Assembly: GCA_002493305.1 (NCBI GenBank)
Contig: DKYJ01000002.1
Location: 1-22,191 of the forward strand
Length of the DNA: 22,191 bases
DNA from: Clostridiales bacterium UBA7103
GTDB lineage: Bacteria > Bacillota > Clostridia > Oscillospirales > Oscillospiraceae
Reading direction: 5' to 3'
Position 1 is the stretch's first letter. Each line of letters starts with the position of its first letter. Position numbers and translations under genes: made by a program. The notes beneath the pieces were generated by a model. That model was not told the origin of the DNA. It was given only the letters and a program-made list of their open reading frames with translations, and did not search any database. Shown piece by piece: positions 14,889 to 22,191 of the stretch.

Positions 14889-16298
14889 TCATGTTCTTTT
14901 CTTCTTTATAATGACAACAATTGAAACTGACAGAATCGCGCTCACTCCAAGCAGGGACGCCCAGAGAATAGGCCTGCTTTCATCTCCGGTGTCGGGGTTG
15001 ACATCAACAGGCAGCTTGGGGATCTCTTCGATCTTCGTTTCTCCGCATACGGTGCAGGTGAATTCCTTTTCACCGGTCACAGTACACTCGGCTTCCTTAA
15101 TGACCTTGCCCTCGTCCCACGTATGGCCCTTGGCGGTGATGGGCTCTTCCTTGGCTGCAGTGCAATTTTTGCAGGCAAAGCCCATGACACCGTCATCGGT
15201 GCAGGTGGCTTCCTTAATGACCTTGCCTTCGTCCCATGCATGACCCTTGGCAGCAATGGGTTCTTCCTTGGTTGCGGTGCAGTTCTCGCAGGCGAAGCCT
15301 TCAACACCAGCATCAGTGCAGGTTGCCGCGGTCTTTACGCCGGTTGAAGTCCAGACATGGGGAGCAAAGGGCAGTTCCCTGCCTGCTTTGATGAGATTGT
15401 TGCAGGAAGTGCAATATTCGTCCCCGGAAAAGCCGTGAGTGGTGCAGGTGGAAGCGACGGCGCCCCTGACTTCGATCTGATGTGCTGTTTTTGCAACAGG
15501 CTCGGTTTTGGTATCTCCGCAGACAGAGCAGGTGAAGGTCTTTACGCCTTCAGCGGTGCAGGTGGCGGGAGTAGTAACAGTTCCGGCATCGTAACTGTGA
15601 GCGACCATTTCAAGGGTATGCCCGGGGGTTATGGTATTTCCGCAGACAGTGCAGACCTGATCGCCGGAGTATCCGGGAGCGGTGCAGGAGGGAGTGACAG
15701 CGTTTCTAAGCTCGGTCTGGTGCGCAGTTTTGGCGACCGGCTCAGTTCTTGTACCGCCGCATTTTGAGCAGGTGAAGGTCTTTACGCCCTCGACGGTGCA
15801 GGAGGGTTGAGTGGTGACGGTTCCGGCATCCCAGGCATGTTCGCAGGTAATATTCACAGCACCGGGGACAACGGTGAAGTTGACATCATCGAGGGCATTG
15901 TTGCAGATATCGCCCTCTTCATAGTAAACGCTGACAGGGGTGCTGCCTGTTTTGGCGTTATCGAGAACCTTGAATTTCAGGGTGAGGAAAACGCCGTTGT
16001 AAGCGTTGTCGCCGATATCACTGGCCCAGGTAACGCCTGTGGCCTTTTGCCATGTGCCGCTCATGCCGCTCTCCGTGATGGACAGAAGCTGGAGCTTTGC
16101 GCTGTCGTACTCGAAGCGGCGCAGGGTCATGCCGACTATCCCGGGATTATTGGCAAGGCTGACAGTGACAGACACCTCTTCACCGAGCTTTGCATCTGCG
16201 CTGGACACGGTCATTGTTGGCGCTCCGTCTGCAAAGGCTGGCACGATCAGTGTCAGCGCCAGAACCAGTACAAGAAGAGCAGCTGAGATTTTCTTCAT
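14889..16298 (-). CDS. Wall-anchored cohesin protein with Cys-rich repeats and NPDTG sorting-like tail
   Basis: This 469-residue surface protein has a signal peptide (1-23, ending PAFA). A cohesin-like domain follows (about 26-150), including NNPGIVGMTLRRFEYDS and VYYEEGDICNNALDD. Seven Cys-rich repeats of about 40 residues follow (about 152-428), each with a Cys about ten residues before a Cys-x-x-Cys pair and a closing Gly-His or Ala-His. The tail is NPDTG (434-438), a hydrophobic span (about 444-464) and KKKR, the layout of a sortase substrate. The cohesin should bind dockerins; the neighbouring upstream gene encodes one. AGAGGG precedes the ATG, and only 21 bases separate it from the upstream gene, so the two form an operon. 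The Cys/His repeats could bind metal, which is untested. Confidence 0.85.
   Translation of the reverse strand: MKKISAALLVLVLALTLIVPAFADGAPTMTVSSADAKLGEEVSVTVSLANNPGIVGMTLRRFEYDSAKLQLLSITESGMSGTWQKATGVTWASDIGDNAYNGVFLTLKFKVLDNAKTGSTPVSVYYEEGDICNNALDDVNFTVVPGAVNITCEHAWDAGTVTTQPSCTVEGVKTFTCSKCGGTRTEPVAKTAHQTELRNAVTPSCTAPGYSGDQVCTVCGNTITPGHTLEMVAHSYDAGTVTTPATCTAEGVKTFTCSVCGDTKTEPVAKTAHQIEVRGAVASTCTTHGFSGDEYCTSCNNLIKAGRELPFAPHVWTSTGVKTAATCTDAGVEGFACENCTATKEEPIAAKGHAWDEGKVIKEATCTDDGVMGFACKNCTAAKEEPITAKGHTWDEGKVIKEAECTVTGEKEFTCTVCGETKIEEIPKLPVDVNPDTGDESRPILWASLLGVSAILSVSIVVIIKKKRT
15874..16179 (-). repeat. Cohesin-coding direct repeat, copy in the anchored protein
   Basis: This segment aligns without gaps to 16543-16848 at a constant offset of 669 bases. 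Over the 110 residues around it I count 11 amino-acid differences. Both copies encode cohesin domains in adjacent genes. Confidence 0.85.
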
Positions 16299-16319
16299 TT
16301 TCTTTTCCCTCTTTCAAAT

Positions 16320-19300
16320 TTAATACAGTGTTATTTTGTCTCCGGCAAGATATTTCATCAGGGTAATGTAGTCCTTGGTGTTCACCTTTCCGTCGCCGTT
16401 TACATCACAGCTGGCAGTGTCGCCGGAGCCCTCTCCGGCAAGATATTTCATGACCGCGATGAAATCCTTGGTGTTTACCTTTCCGTCACCGTTGGTGTCG
16501 CCGGGGACGCGCAAGCTGATGTTGACCTGTCCGGCTACCGGCGTGAAGTTGACATCATCGAGGGCGTTGTTGCAGATATCGCCCTCTTCATAGTAGACAC
16601 TGACAGGAGTGGCGCCTGTTTCAGCGGTATCGAGAACCTTGAATTTCAGGGTTAGGAAAACGCCGTTGTAAGCGTTGTCACCAGTATCGCTTGCCCAGGT
16701 AACGCCTGTGGCCTTTTGCCAGGTACCGCTCATGCCGCTCTCCGTGATGGACAGAAGCTGGAGCTTTGTGCTGTCATAGTCGAAGCGGCGCAAAGTCATG
16801 CCGACTATCCCCGGGTTGTTTTCAAGGCTGACGGTCACATCGACCTCCGCGCCTGGCCGGGCGCTGCCGTTGGAGACGACTATCTTCGGCTCATTGCTGA
16901 CTGCGACCGTCCAGTGAGCATATACGGTGGTATTGGCGCTGAAGGTGGTGGAGGTGCTGATTTTGGTTCCACCGGAGGCGGCGGTATACCAGCCGTCAAA
17001 TGTATAGCCGGAGCGGGTGGCAGTCGGCAGACTGCTCAGCTTTCCGCCCTTGGATATTTCCGTGCTGCCGGTCAGGCAGCTTCCGCCGTTGGCATTGAAT
17101 GTGACCTTTACCTTGGTTGCAACGGCTGTCCAGCGCGCGGTCAGGGTGTTATCTGCGGTAAATTTACTTGATGTGGTGACCTTGCTTCCGCCTGATGTGT
17201 ACCAGCCGTCAAATGTATAGCCGCTGCGTGTGGCTGTGGGCAGGGAGCCGAGGCTGCCGCCCTTTATTATTTTTGAGCTGCTTGTCGAACAGCTTCCGCC
17301 GTTGGCGTTAAAGGTGATGGTGACCGTCTCCGCGGTGACGGAGCGAGTCTCCGTCTTGCCGCAGCCGCTTGTTTTGCAGGTTCTGGTCTCGGTGCCCGCT
17401 GTTGAGGCAGTCGGCGCTTTGGTCACAGTCCACGCGCCCCAGTTGTGCCCTGTGGCGGCAATGGTCTCCGTGCGGGTCTTGCCGCATTCTGCACAGGTGT
17501 AGGTTTTTACGCCTGTGGCCTCGCATTTTGCGGCCTTGGTCACTTTGCCGCTGTCCCAGGTATGGGCGCTGTCCCAACCCAGATAGTATCTGTATGTTGT
17601 GCGGGTCTCGACCTGCTTGTCTTCTGTCGCGCTTATGGGCTCGGCACCCCACAGCGACCAGTTTTTCCAACGATAGTAATAATACGTGGTGGTGACCGTT
17701 CTCGTCCTTGAGCGGTAACCCTGCTGAATGACCTCTGATGTGCTGGTGGTGTCCATAGTGCCGATAGCGGTGTCGTTCAGGTTGCCTGAGCTGAAATACC
17801 AGAGCTGACCGTCACCCAGAGAGGTAGTCTGGCATTTGCTGCTTGCATAGGACACCACTGAGGAGTTGCTTGCCGTGTACGGTGTGGTCAGCCATGTCTC
17901 ATACCAATCGTTGCTCTGCCCGCCGCAGCCGCAACTCCCGCTGAACGGGTTATGGTCGCCGCAGGAAGTGCAGCGGAAATAATAATATTTATACAGCGGC
18001 TGTCTGTCTACCTGGGTCGTGTCAGATTCGGTGATGGGATCTCTCACCCAGTCGCTCCATGCGCCGTAGTCACCGTAGGCCGTAGAACTGCCATCGGCAG
18101 TCCAGCCTGACATGCTGCTGTTAGCGGAGCTGGTATATTCTTTTTCCCGACTGCGGTATTCGATGCGGCTTTCTATAAGGGATTCGTCCACGCCCGAGGG
18201 CTTGGTCGCCGACCAGCTGGACATATAGAATGTGGAAGCGGCAAAATAACTGTCGCCGCATTTGGTGCAGGTGTAAATCGTCCCGGGGATCTGGGTGCAC
18301 GTACCCGCGACCGTCTGCGTTGTGTAGTTGTGCTCACAGGGGACGGTCCAGTGCGCGTAAAGGGTCTGCGCGGAGCTTACGGAGACAGTCGATGTGGCTG
18401 TTATCTTTGTGCCCCCGCTGGCCGATGTGTACCAGCCGTCAAACACATATCCGTCACGTGTGGGAGTTGGTAAATCGCCGTATGCCTGACCTTTTGTTAC
18501 ATATTTGAGGTTTGCAAGATAGGCGTCATATGTATCGAAGGCGTAAATGGTCTTTGTGGCATATTGGAAGCCTATGTATTTTTGCCTGTTATTCTCCATG
18601 AAAGTGCAGGCATTTGAATTATCTAACTGGAAGGACATAACATATCCGCCGTTAGGTACTGCGAGGCATGTCTCGGAATAGCCCTCTCTATAACCAATGA
18701 CCTTACCAACGCTGTTTACTGCTATCTCCGTGCCGAATTTGTTTGAGTTTACGGTTTCTCCTGACCAGTCGTATACAATGACCTCGTTCTCCCCGCGCTC
18801 GGCATTTATCCGGTTGGCAGTCAGTGTGCCGCTCGCTGTCCCGAGCTGCCCGCCGTTGGAGTTGAAGTTTATTTTTATGCCGGGGTTGGACTGCCGAGCC
18901 CAATGCGCGTAAAGGGTGGTGTCGCTGTCGATGGCATAGTAGGTGTGGAACTCGTTGCCGTATGTTTTGCTCCAGTACCAGCCCACGAAATCATACCCCG
19001 AGCGGGTCGGCGTGGGCAGACTGTTAAGCGTCCCGCCTGCGGAAACCTGGACGCTCCCGGTGGAGCAGCTGCCGCCGTTTGCGTCAAATGTGACGGTGTA
19101 GGTGGTGAGTGCTGACGAAGAATATGTGACTGAAGCGCCTGTCGTATCGTATTCTATCTGATAGCAAGAATCCTCATATTTTAAGTCATATCCTACACCC
19201 GAGAGATTCTCGGCAACAAATGAGCTTGCGCAAGGATCAATAATTAGAAAATTTGCCGCAGATAAGGCAGATGTATTGGAAACATTCTCATATCCAATTA

Positions 19301-21341
19301 TGGTAACATAGTGATGACTTGAGCGAGAACCTGTAACCTTTACGGACACAGGCTTACCCGATGAGAGCTGTTCATAAATAAATTCAAATGCTTCGGTCTT
19401 ATTGTTTGGGAAAGTTCCAGTATATGTTGTACCATTCCATGGGCAGATAGCATCGTATTCATTTGAGTTTGAATTAAACTCGCTGTAATAATGGACTTTT
19501 CCGTCCAAAATTGTTCTTAGATATGCCATAGCATAACATGCACATGCCTGGCCTCCGGATATTTGATGACCAACTGTGCGAATATTATCCCAATTTACAT
19601 TCAGCATTAAGCTCGAGTACTTACGATTGTCATTTGCTTGAACTGAACTTGAGTTTTGGGTGGAATTTTCTGTGTTTGTTTCTCCAACAGAGAAATTACA
19701 GGAAATTGGCGTGTCAGATATTGTCTCAGAACTCAGAGTTGTACCGTCAAGCGAATAATAGTTGGTGGCATTTGCGTTTATTACCAGTTTGTAGCTCCCA
19801 GCTTCTAACTCGTTGAACAGAAGTGCATTATCAAGAGCTGATCCGTTCAAATTCCTGCTGGTTGTGTTTACATTAGAGAGATGCCCATCATAAATATAAT
19901 CGAAAGGGTTTGTGCTTTTATATATAAACCCGCTTATGAAGGTCATCGGAAGTTTGTCTGAAACAATCGTCCAATCGACAGCATAGCTTTGTCCAACAGG
20001 AAGCTGAGTCGGAAGCTCTTTACCATAATAGTAAAAGCTTCCTAATCTTTTGCCTGTTGTTACGTCGCCGGCATATATATAACAAACTTTACCGTCTATA
20101 AGAATTTTGTACCAATAATTTCCAACCGTATTTTTGTATAATCCAGTTACAGTAAAGCTTTCACCCACTACGCTATCCCGTATTGTTTTGGATTCAGCGT
20201 TTGTTGAGCCACTGCATGGCAGACTTTTTATAACGCAGGTATTTTTTACAGTTACAGTTAAATACGATGGATAATAAGTGCATTTTGAAAGATAGCCATT
20301 ATTTTCGACAAACCGTGCTCCCTTCATAAATGCGGCTTGGTATTCTCCCGTTATTTCTCGCTCAAAATAGCCGTTGCCGCTAAACTCAATCATGCAGGGC
20401 TTCCCGTTTGCGTTTAATCCGGCGTATATGATTATATGTCGACCAAGTGAGCCAGATGTCCACCCAATTATGTCTCCAGCTTGCAGCCCGCTATAATCAC
20501 CGGATTTTGCCTGTTGTACGGCTTCGGTAATATCCTCGCCGTAGTTTACAAGCTCCTCTATGCTTATCCCTATAAAATTACTGCCGTAATTCTGTTTAAG
20601 AATACAATCGCCATAGGAGCATTGATAATCGCTGCTTCTGAACCCGGCGTCATTAAGAACGCGGCCAACAAAACCTGAGCAGTCAAAAGAAGTTAGATTT
20701 TCGTAAGTATAGCCAGTTCTCCAGCAAATTGAGGGTAACCAAGGATCAATACCTGACCAATATGAGGCTCCGACATCTTTCCATTTTCGCGCTTCTGTTA
20801 ATATGGTTTCCGCCGAAGCGTTGCTTGTGTTTACAATTCCATATCTGCCCGCCGCTGTGCTCGCCGCAGCATAAGTCGTTGCCACAGTCGCCATTTCCGG
20901 TGCATCAATAGCAAAACTATTTTTTGCGGTCAGCGCAAGCGCTACCTCTATTTCCTGCTTTTCGTCCGCTGTTACCTCGAACTCAACATCCTCGGCGCTC
21001 TCATAGCCCTCGCACTCCGCCGTATATGTGTAAAAACCCGGGAGAAGCAGGTAGCTGCCGTCCTCCTCCGGCAAGATGGGGTTTTCGTGAGCCTCGTCTT
21101 CTTTTACATATACTGAAAGTGTCAGACTTTCCGGCGCGCAGATAAACTCCACAGAAACCGGCTCGACGCTGTTTTCCGCGCTCTCCTTCGGCACGCCATC
21201 CTCGTCAGAGGGCACTGTTTCAAGAGCCTCTTCCGTTGGCTGTGTGTCCTCTCCGTCAGCCAGTGCGCCGACCGGCAGAAAAGTGAATATCATCACCATG
21301 CACATGAGAAGCGACAATAGCTTTACCGCTCTGTTTTTCAT
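16320..21341 (-). CDS. Giant secreted dual cysteine peptidase with cohesin and dockerin
   Basis: This 1673-residue secreted protein starts at the ATG that lies eight bases after GGAGG (an upstream TTG in frame is inside the ribosome site). A signal peptide (1-29) and acidic region come first. An NlpC/P60-like peptidase follows (about 185-345) with Cys221 in DCSG and His302 in GRHIIIYAG, then an SH3-like segment (361-430). A C39-like peptidase (about 580-735) has probable Cys602, His677 and Asp702. InlB-type repeats lie at 748-815, 822-998 (split by an inserted domain), 1340-1405 and 1411-1478. Between them are Trp/Tyr-rich repeats (1040-1257) and a Cys-rich repeat (1260-1299). A cohesin (1483-1607) and a two-loop dockerin (1613-1670, loops DTNGDGKVNTKD and DVNGDGKVNTKD) end the chain. 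The substrate is unknown; peptidoglycan or protein are candidates. It is the first gene of the cohesin operon. Confidence 0.85.
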   Translation of the reverse strand: MKNRAVKLLSLLMCMVMIFTFLPVGALADGEDTQPTEEALETVPSDEDGVPKESAENSVEPVSVEFICAPESLTLSVYVKEDEAHENPILPEEDGSYLLLPGFYTYTAECEGYESAEDVEFEVTADEKQEIEVALALTAKNSFAIDAPEMATVATTYAAASTAAGRYGIVNTSNASAETILTEARKWKDVGASYWSGIDPWLPSICWRTGYTYENLTSFDCSGFVGRVLNDAGFRSSDYQCSYGDCILKQNYGSNFIGISIEELVNYGEDITEAVQQAKSGDYSGLQAGDIIGWTSGSLGRHIIIYAGLNANGKPCMIEFSGNGYFEREITGEYQAAFMKGARFVENNGYLSKCTYYPSYLTVTVKNTCVIKSLPCSGSTNAESKTIRDSVVGESFTVTGLYKNTVGNYWYKILIDGKVCYIYAGDVTTGKRLGSFYYYGKELPTQLPVGQSYAVDWTIVSDKLPMTFISGFIYKSTNPFDYIYDGHLSNVNTTSRNLNGSALDNALLFNELEAGSYKLVINANATNYYSLDGTTLSSETISDTPISCNFSVGETNTENSTQNSSSVQANDNRKYSSLMLNVNWDNIRTVGHQISGGQACACYAMAYLRTILDGKVHYYSEFNSNSNEYDAICPWNGTTYTGTFPNNKTEAFEFIYEQLSSGKPVSVKVTGSRSSHHYVTIIGYENVSNTSALSAANFLIIDPCASSFVAENLSGVGYDLKYEDSCYQIEYDTTGASVTYSSSALTTYTVTFDANGGSCSTGSVQVSAGGTLNSLPTPTRSGYDFVGWYWSKTYGNEFHTYYAIDSDTTLYAHWARQSNPGIKINFNSNGGQLGTASGTLTANRINAERGENEVIVYDWSGETVNSNKFGTEIAVNSVGKVIGYREGYSETCLAVPNGGYVMSFQLDNSNACTFMENNRQKYIGFQYATKTIYAFDTYDAYLANLKYVTKGQAYGDLPTPTRDGYVFDGWYTSASGGTKITATSTVSVSSAQTLYAHWTVPCEHNYTTQTVAGTCTQIPGTIYTCTKCGDSYFAASTFYMSSWSATKPSGVDESLIESRIEYRSREKEYTSSANSSMSGWTADGSSTAYGDYGAWSDWVRDPITESDTTQVDRQPLYKYYYFRCTSCGDHNPFSGSCGCGGQSNDWYETWLTTPYTASNSSVVSYASSKCQTTSLGDGQLWYFSSGNLNDTAIGTMDTTSTSEVIQQGYRSRTRTVTTTYYYYRWKNWSLWGAEPISATEDKQVETRTTYRYYLGWDSAHTWDSGKVTKAAKCEATGVKTYTCAECGKTRTETIAATGHNWGAWTVTKAPTASTAGTETRTCKTSGCGKTETRSVTAETVTITFNANGGSCSTSSSKIIKGGSLGSLPTATRSGYTFDGWYTSGGSKVTTSSKFTADNTLTARWTAVATKVKVTFNANGGSCLTGSTEISKGGKLSSLPTATRSGYTFDGWYTAASGGTKISTSTTFSANTTVYAHWTVAVSNEPKIVVSNGSARPGAEVDVTVSLENNPGIVGMTLRRFDYDSTKLQLLSITESGMSGTWQKATGVTWASDTGDNAYNGVFLTLKFKVLDTAETGATPVSVYYEEGDICNNALDDVNFTPVAGQVNISLRVPGDTNGDGKVNTKDFIAVMKYLAGEGSGDTASCDVNGDGKVNTKDYITLMKYLAGDKITLY
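16543..16848 (-). repeat. Cohesin-coding direct repeat, copy in the giant protein
   Basis: This is the partner of 15874-16179. The copies share long identical runs with scattered substitutions and no gaps, which points to recent duplication or gene conversion. Confidence 0.85.
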
Positions 21342-21392
21342 GCTTTTCTCCTCCAAATCGCTATTACCCCTATATCAGGATAACCTATTATA

Positions 21393-21421
21393 AGATAACA
21401 CTTTGATAGGGATAATGTCAA
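21393..21421 (-). promoter_or_regulatory. Promoter of the cohesin/dockerin operon
   Basis: Read on the minus strand, a perfect TTGACA (21416-21421) is followed after 17 bases by TTATCT (21393-21398), or after 18 by TATCTT. A perfect TATAAT (21387-21392) lies slightly further on but with poor -35 spacing. The region contains three GATAAC/GATAAT copies and an imperfect inverted repeat CCCTATATCA/TGATAGGG (21368-21377 and 21404-21411). Confidence 0.6.
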
Positions 21422-21434
21422 CAGGAAAATCCCT

Positions 21435-21443
21435 TGATATAAT
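21435..21443 (+). promoter_or_regulatory. Extended -10 promoter of the HTH gene
   Basis: TGATATAAT is an extended -10 element (TGn plus perfect TATAAT). A -35 is not clear; the best candidate coincides with the -35 of the divergent operon. The predicted leader is only about 15 bases. Confidence 0.6.
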
Positions 21444-21465
21444 AACCTTAAAGAAGGGGAATAAC

Positions 21466-21729
21466 ATGGACAACTACACCGGCATTGTGACTTATCAGAT
21501 AAAAGAGTATGGGCGTATCCGCCTGAAGCTGCGCGAAGCGCTGGATTCACGGGGAATGACCCGAAATCGCCTGCGTACTTTGACAGGCGTGAAGTACGAT
21601 GTTATTGACCGCTATTATCGTTCGGACAATGTCCAGATGATAGATTTGGACTTTTTTGCAAAGGTTTGCTGCGTTTTGGATTGCCCGCTGACCGAGCTGC
21701 TGGAATATGAAAAAACCTCTGAGCGCTGA
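21466..21729 (+). CDS. Small Cro/C1-type helix-turn-helix regulator
   Basis: This 87-residue protein consists almost wholly of a Cro/C1-like HTH (about residues 18-80): LREALDSRGMTRNRLRTLTG gives helices 1 to 3, and the closing segment FAKVCCVLDCPLTELLEY is typical of this short class. It should bind DNA as a dimer. The start at 21466 is chosen over an upstream in-frame ATG because AAGGGG lies seven bases before it and an extended -10 promoter lies just upstream, inside the longer frame. It is encoded divergently from the giant peptidase gene with about 125 bases between start codons, so regulation of that operon and of itself is plausible but not shown. Confidence 0.85.
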   Translation: MDNYTGIVTYQIKEYGRIRLKLREALDSRGMTRNRLRTLTGVKYDVIDRYYRSDNVQMIDLDFFAKVCCVLDCPLTELLEYEKTSER

Positions 21730-21750
21730 TATTCGCTCAGAGGTTTTTTT
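21710..21750. terminator. Bidirectional terminator between the HTH and phosphatase genes
   Basis: ACCTCTGAGCG (21715-21725) pairs with CGCTCAGAGGT (21734-21744) and is followed by a T-run. A run of A on the other side gives a matching tail on the minus strand. The HTH stop codon lies in the loop. Confidence 0.9.
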
Positions 21751-21765
21751 CATATTCTTTATTTT

Positions 21766-22191
21766 TTAATACCTTTCCAGCAGGCCTTGGCAGGCGGTGG
21801 TTATATCGTCCCAGGTGCGCTGAAAGTCCCGGGTATACCAAGGGTCGGCCACGCTGTCGTTGGGCCGTCCGGCGTACTCCATCATGCTGTGGAGCTTGCC
21901 CTCCCTGTCCCCACCGAAAAGCCGCCGCATATCCCGCAGGTTTGCCGCGTCCATGCCGATGAGCAGGTCGTATTTATCGTAATCATCGCGCCGCAGCAGA
22001 CGCGCCCGCTTGGCCGAGCAGTCGATGCCGTGGCTCGCGAGCAGAGCTCTGGCGGGTGGGTATACGCCGCTGCCTATCTCATCATCGTGCGCGGCGGCGG
22101 AGGCAATCTTAAACTCAGCCTCCCGGCCCGCTTTTTTGACCATGTCCTTCAACACATATTCCGCCGTGGGGCTGCGGCAGATGTTGCCGTG
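21766..22191 (-). CDS. Low-molecular-weight protein tyrosine phosphatase (5' end outside window)
   Basis: The coding region is open to the window edge and lacks its start. The first codons visible read HGNICRSPTAEY, the end of the CxGNxCRSP phosphate-binding loop; the nucleophilic Cys should be the codon just outside the window. The Arg of the loop is present. Further on, VADPWYTRDF carries the general-acid Asp, normally DPYY in this family. The enzyme removes phosphate from tyrosine in cytoplasmic proteins and in some bacteria works on capsule or arginine-phosphate regulation. About 141 residues are visible, close to the full length of about 150. An internal GTG (22153-22155) should not be taken as the start. 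Confidence 0.93.
   Translation of the reverse strand, partial: HGNICRSPTAEYVLKDMVKKAGREAEFKIASAAAHDDEIGSGVYPPARALLASHGIDCSAKRARLLRRDDYDKYDLLIGMDAANLRDMRRLFGGDREGKLHSMMEYAGRPNDSVADPWYTRDFQRTWDDITTACQGLLERY

Noticed and set aside
14889..21341. Tandem repeats in the surface genes considered as CRISPR or mobile element repeats
   Set aside because: The repeats are in frame, vary in sequence and encode protein modules; there are no uniform repeats with spacers and no transposase.
21403..21465. Longer N-terminus for the small HTH protein
   Set aside because: It would begin upstream of the extended -10 element and ribosome site; the start at 21466 fits both.
1..22191. Search for tRNA, rRNA, insertion sequence or phage genes
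   Set aside because: No cloverleaf with conserved T-loop sequence, no rRNA core sequence, and no transposase, integrase or phage structural motif was seen.

Overview
The window looks like chromosomal DNA from a Gram-positive anaerobe of the Clostridia, most likely an Oscillospiraceae/Ruminococcaceae-type gut bacterium. Pointers are the GC-rich codon usage, strong AGGAGG ribosome sites, consensus -35/-10 promoters with 17-base spacing, an rpsO-pnp pair, a large oligopeptide ABC importer with a lipoprotein binding protein, and surface proteins built from cohesin, dockerin, InlB-type repeats and an NPxTG-like sorting signal. The family assignment is inference; no rRNA gene is present.

Left part (1-4770): a tandem double-hotdog thioesterase (minus) diverges from rpsO and pnp (plus), with facing consensus promoters between them. 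A MerR-type regulator with a GyrI-like effector domain follows, behind a promoter with the 19-base spacer typical of MerR targets.

Middle part (4775-14195, all minus strand): a consensus promoter reads pepF, oppA, oppB, oppC, oppD, oppF and a small single-span membrane protein. Peptides would be captured by the OppA lipoprotein, imported by OppBC with the OppDF ATPases, and cut by the cytoplasmic metallopeptidase PepF. A stretch of tandem perfect palindromes lies between pepF and oppA, and an attenuator-like hairpin lies between oppA and oppB. OppC carries an external insertion of about 220 residues, and OppA is also larger than usual. A coiled-coil, DivIVA-like gene (plus) diverges from pepF; its promoter spacer contains a perfect inverted repeat.

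Right part (14889-21450): the most unusual locus is a two-gene minus-strand operon. Its first gene encodes a secreted protein of 1673 residues. In order it has an NlpC/P60-like cysteine peptidase, an SH3-like segment, a C39-like cysteine peptidase, InlB-type repeats (one split by a foreign domain), Trp/Tyr-rich repeats, Cys-rich repeats, a cohesin and a C-terminal dockerin. The second gene encodes a shorter wall-anchored protein with a nearly identical cohesin, seven Cys-rich repeats and an NPDTG sorting-like tail. I infer a small cell-surface assembly in which a dockerin-bearing dual peptidase docks on a wall-anchored cohesin. A small HTH protein is encoded divergently from a very compact shared promoter region. 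The window ends in a low-molecular-weight tyrosine phosphatase gene truncated at its 5' end.

No tRNA, rRNA, CRISPR array, insertion sequence or phage gene was seen.
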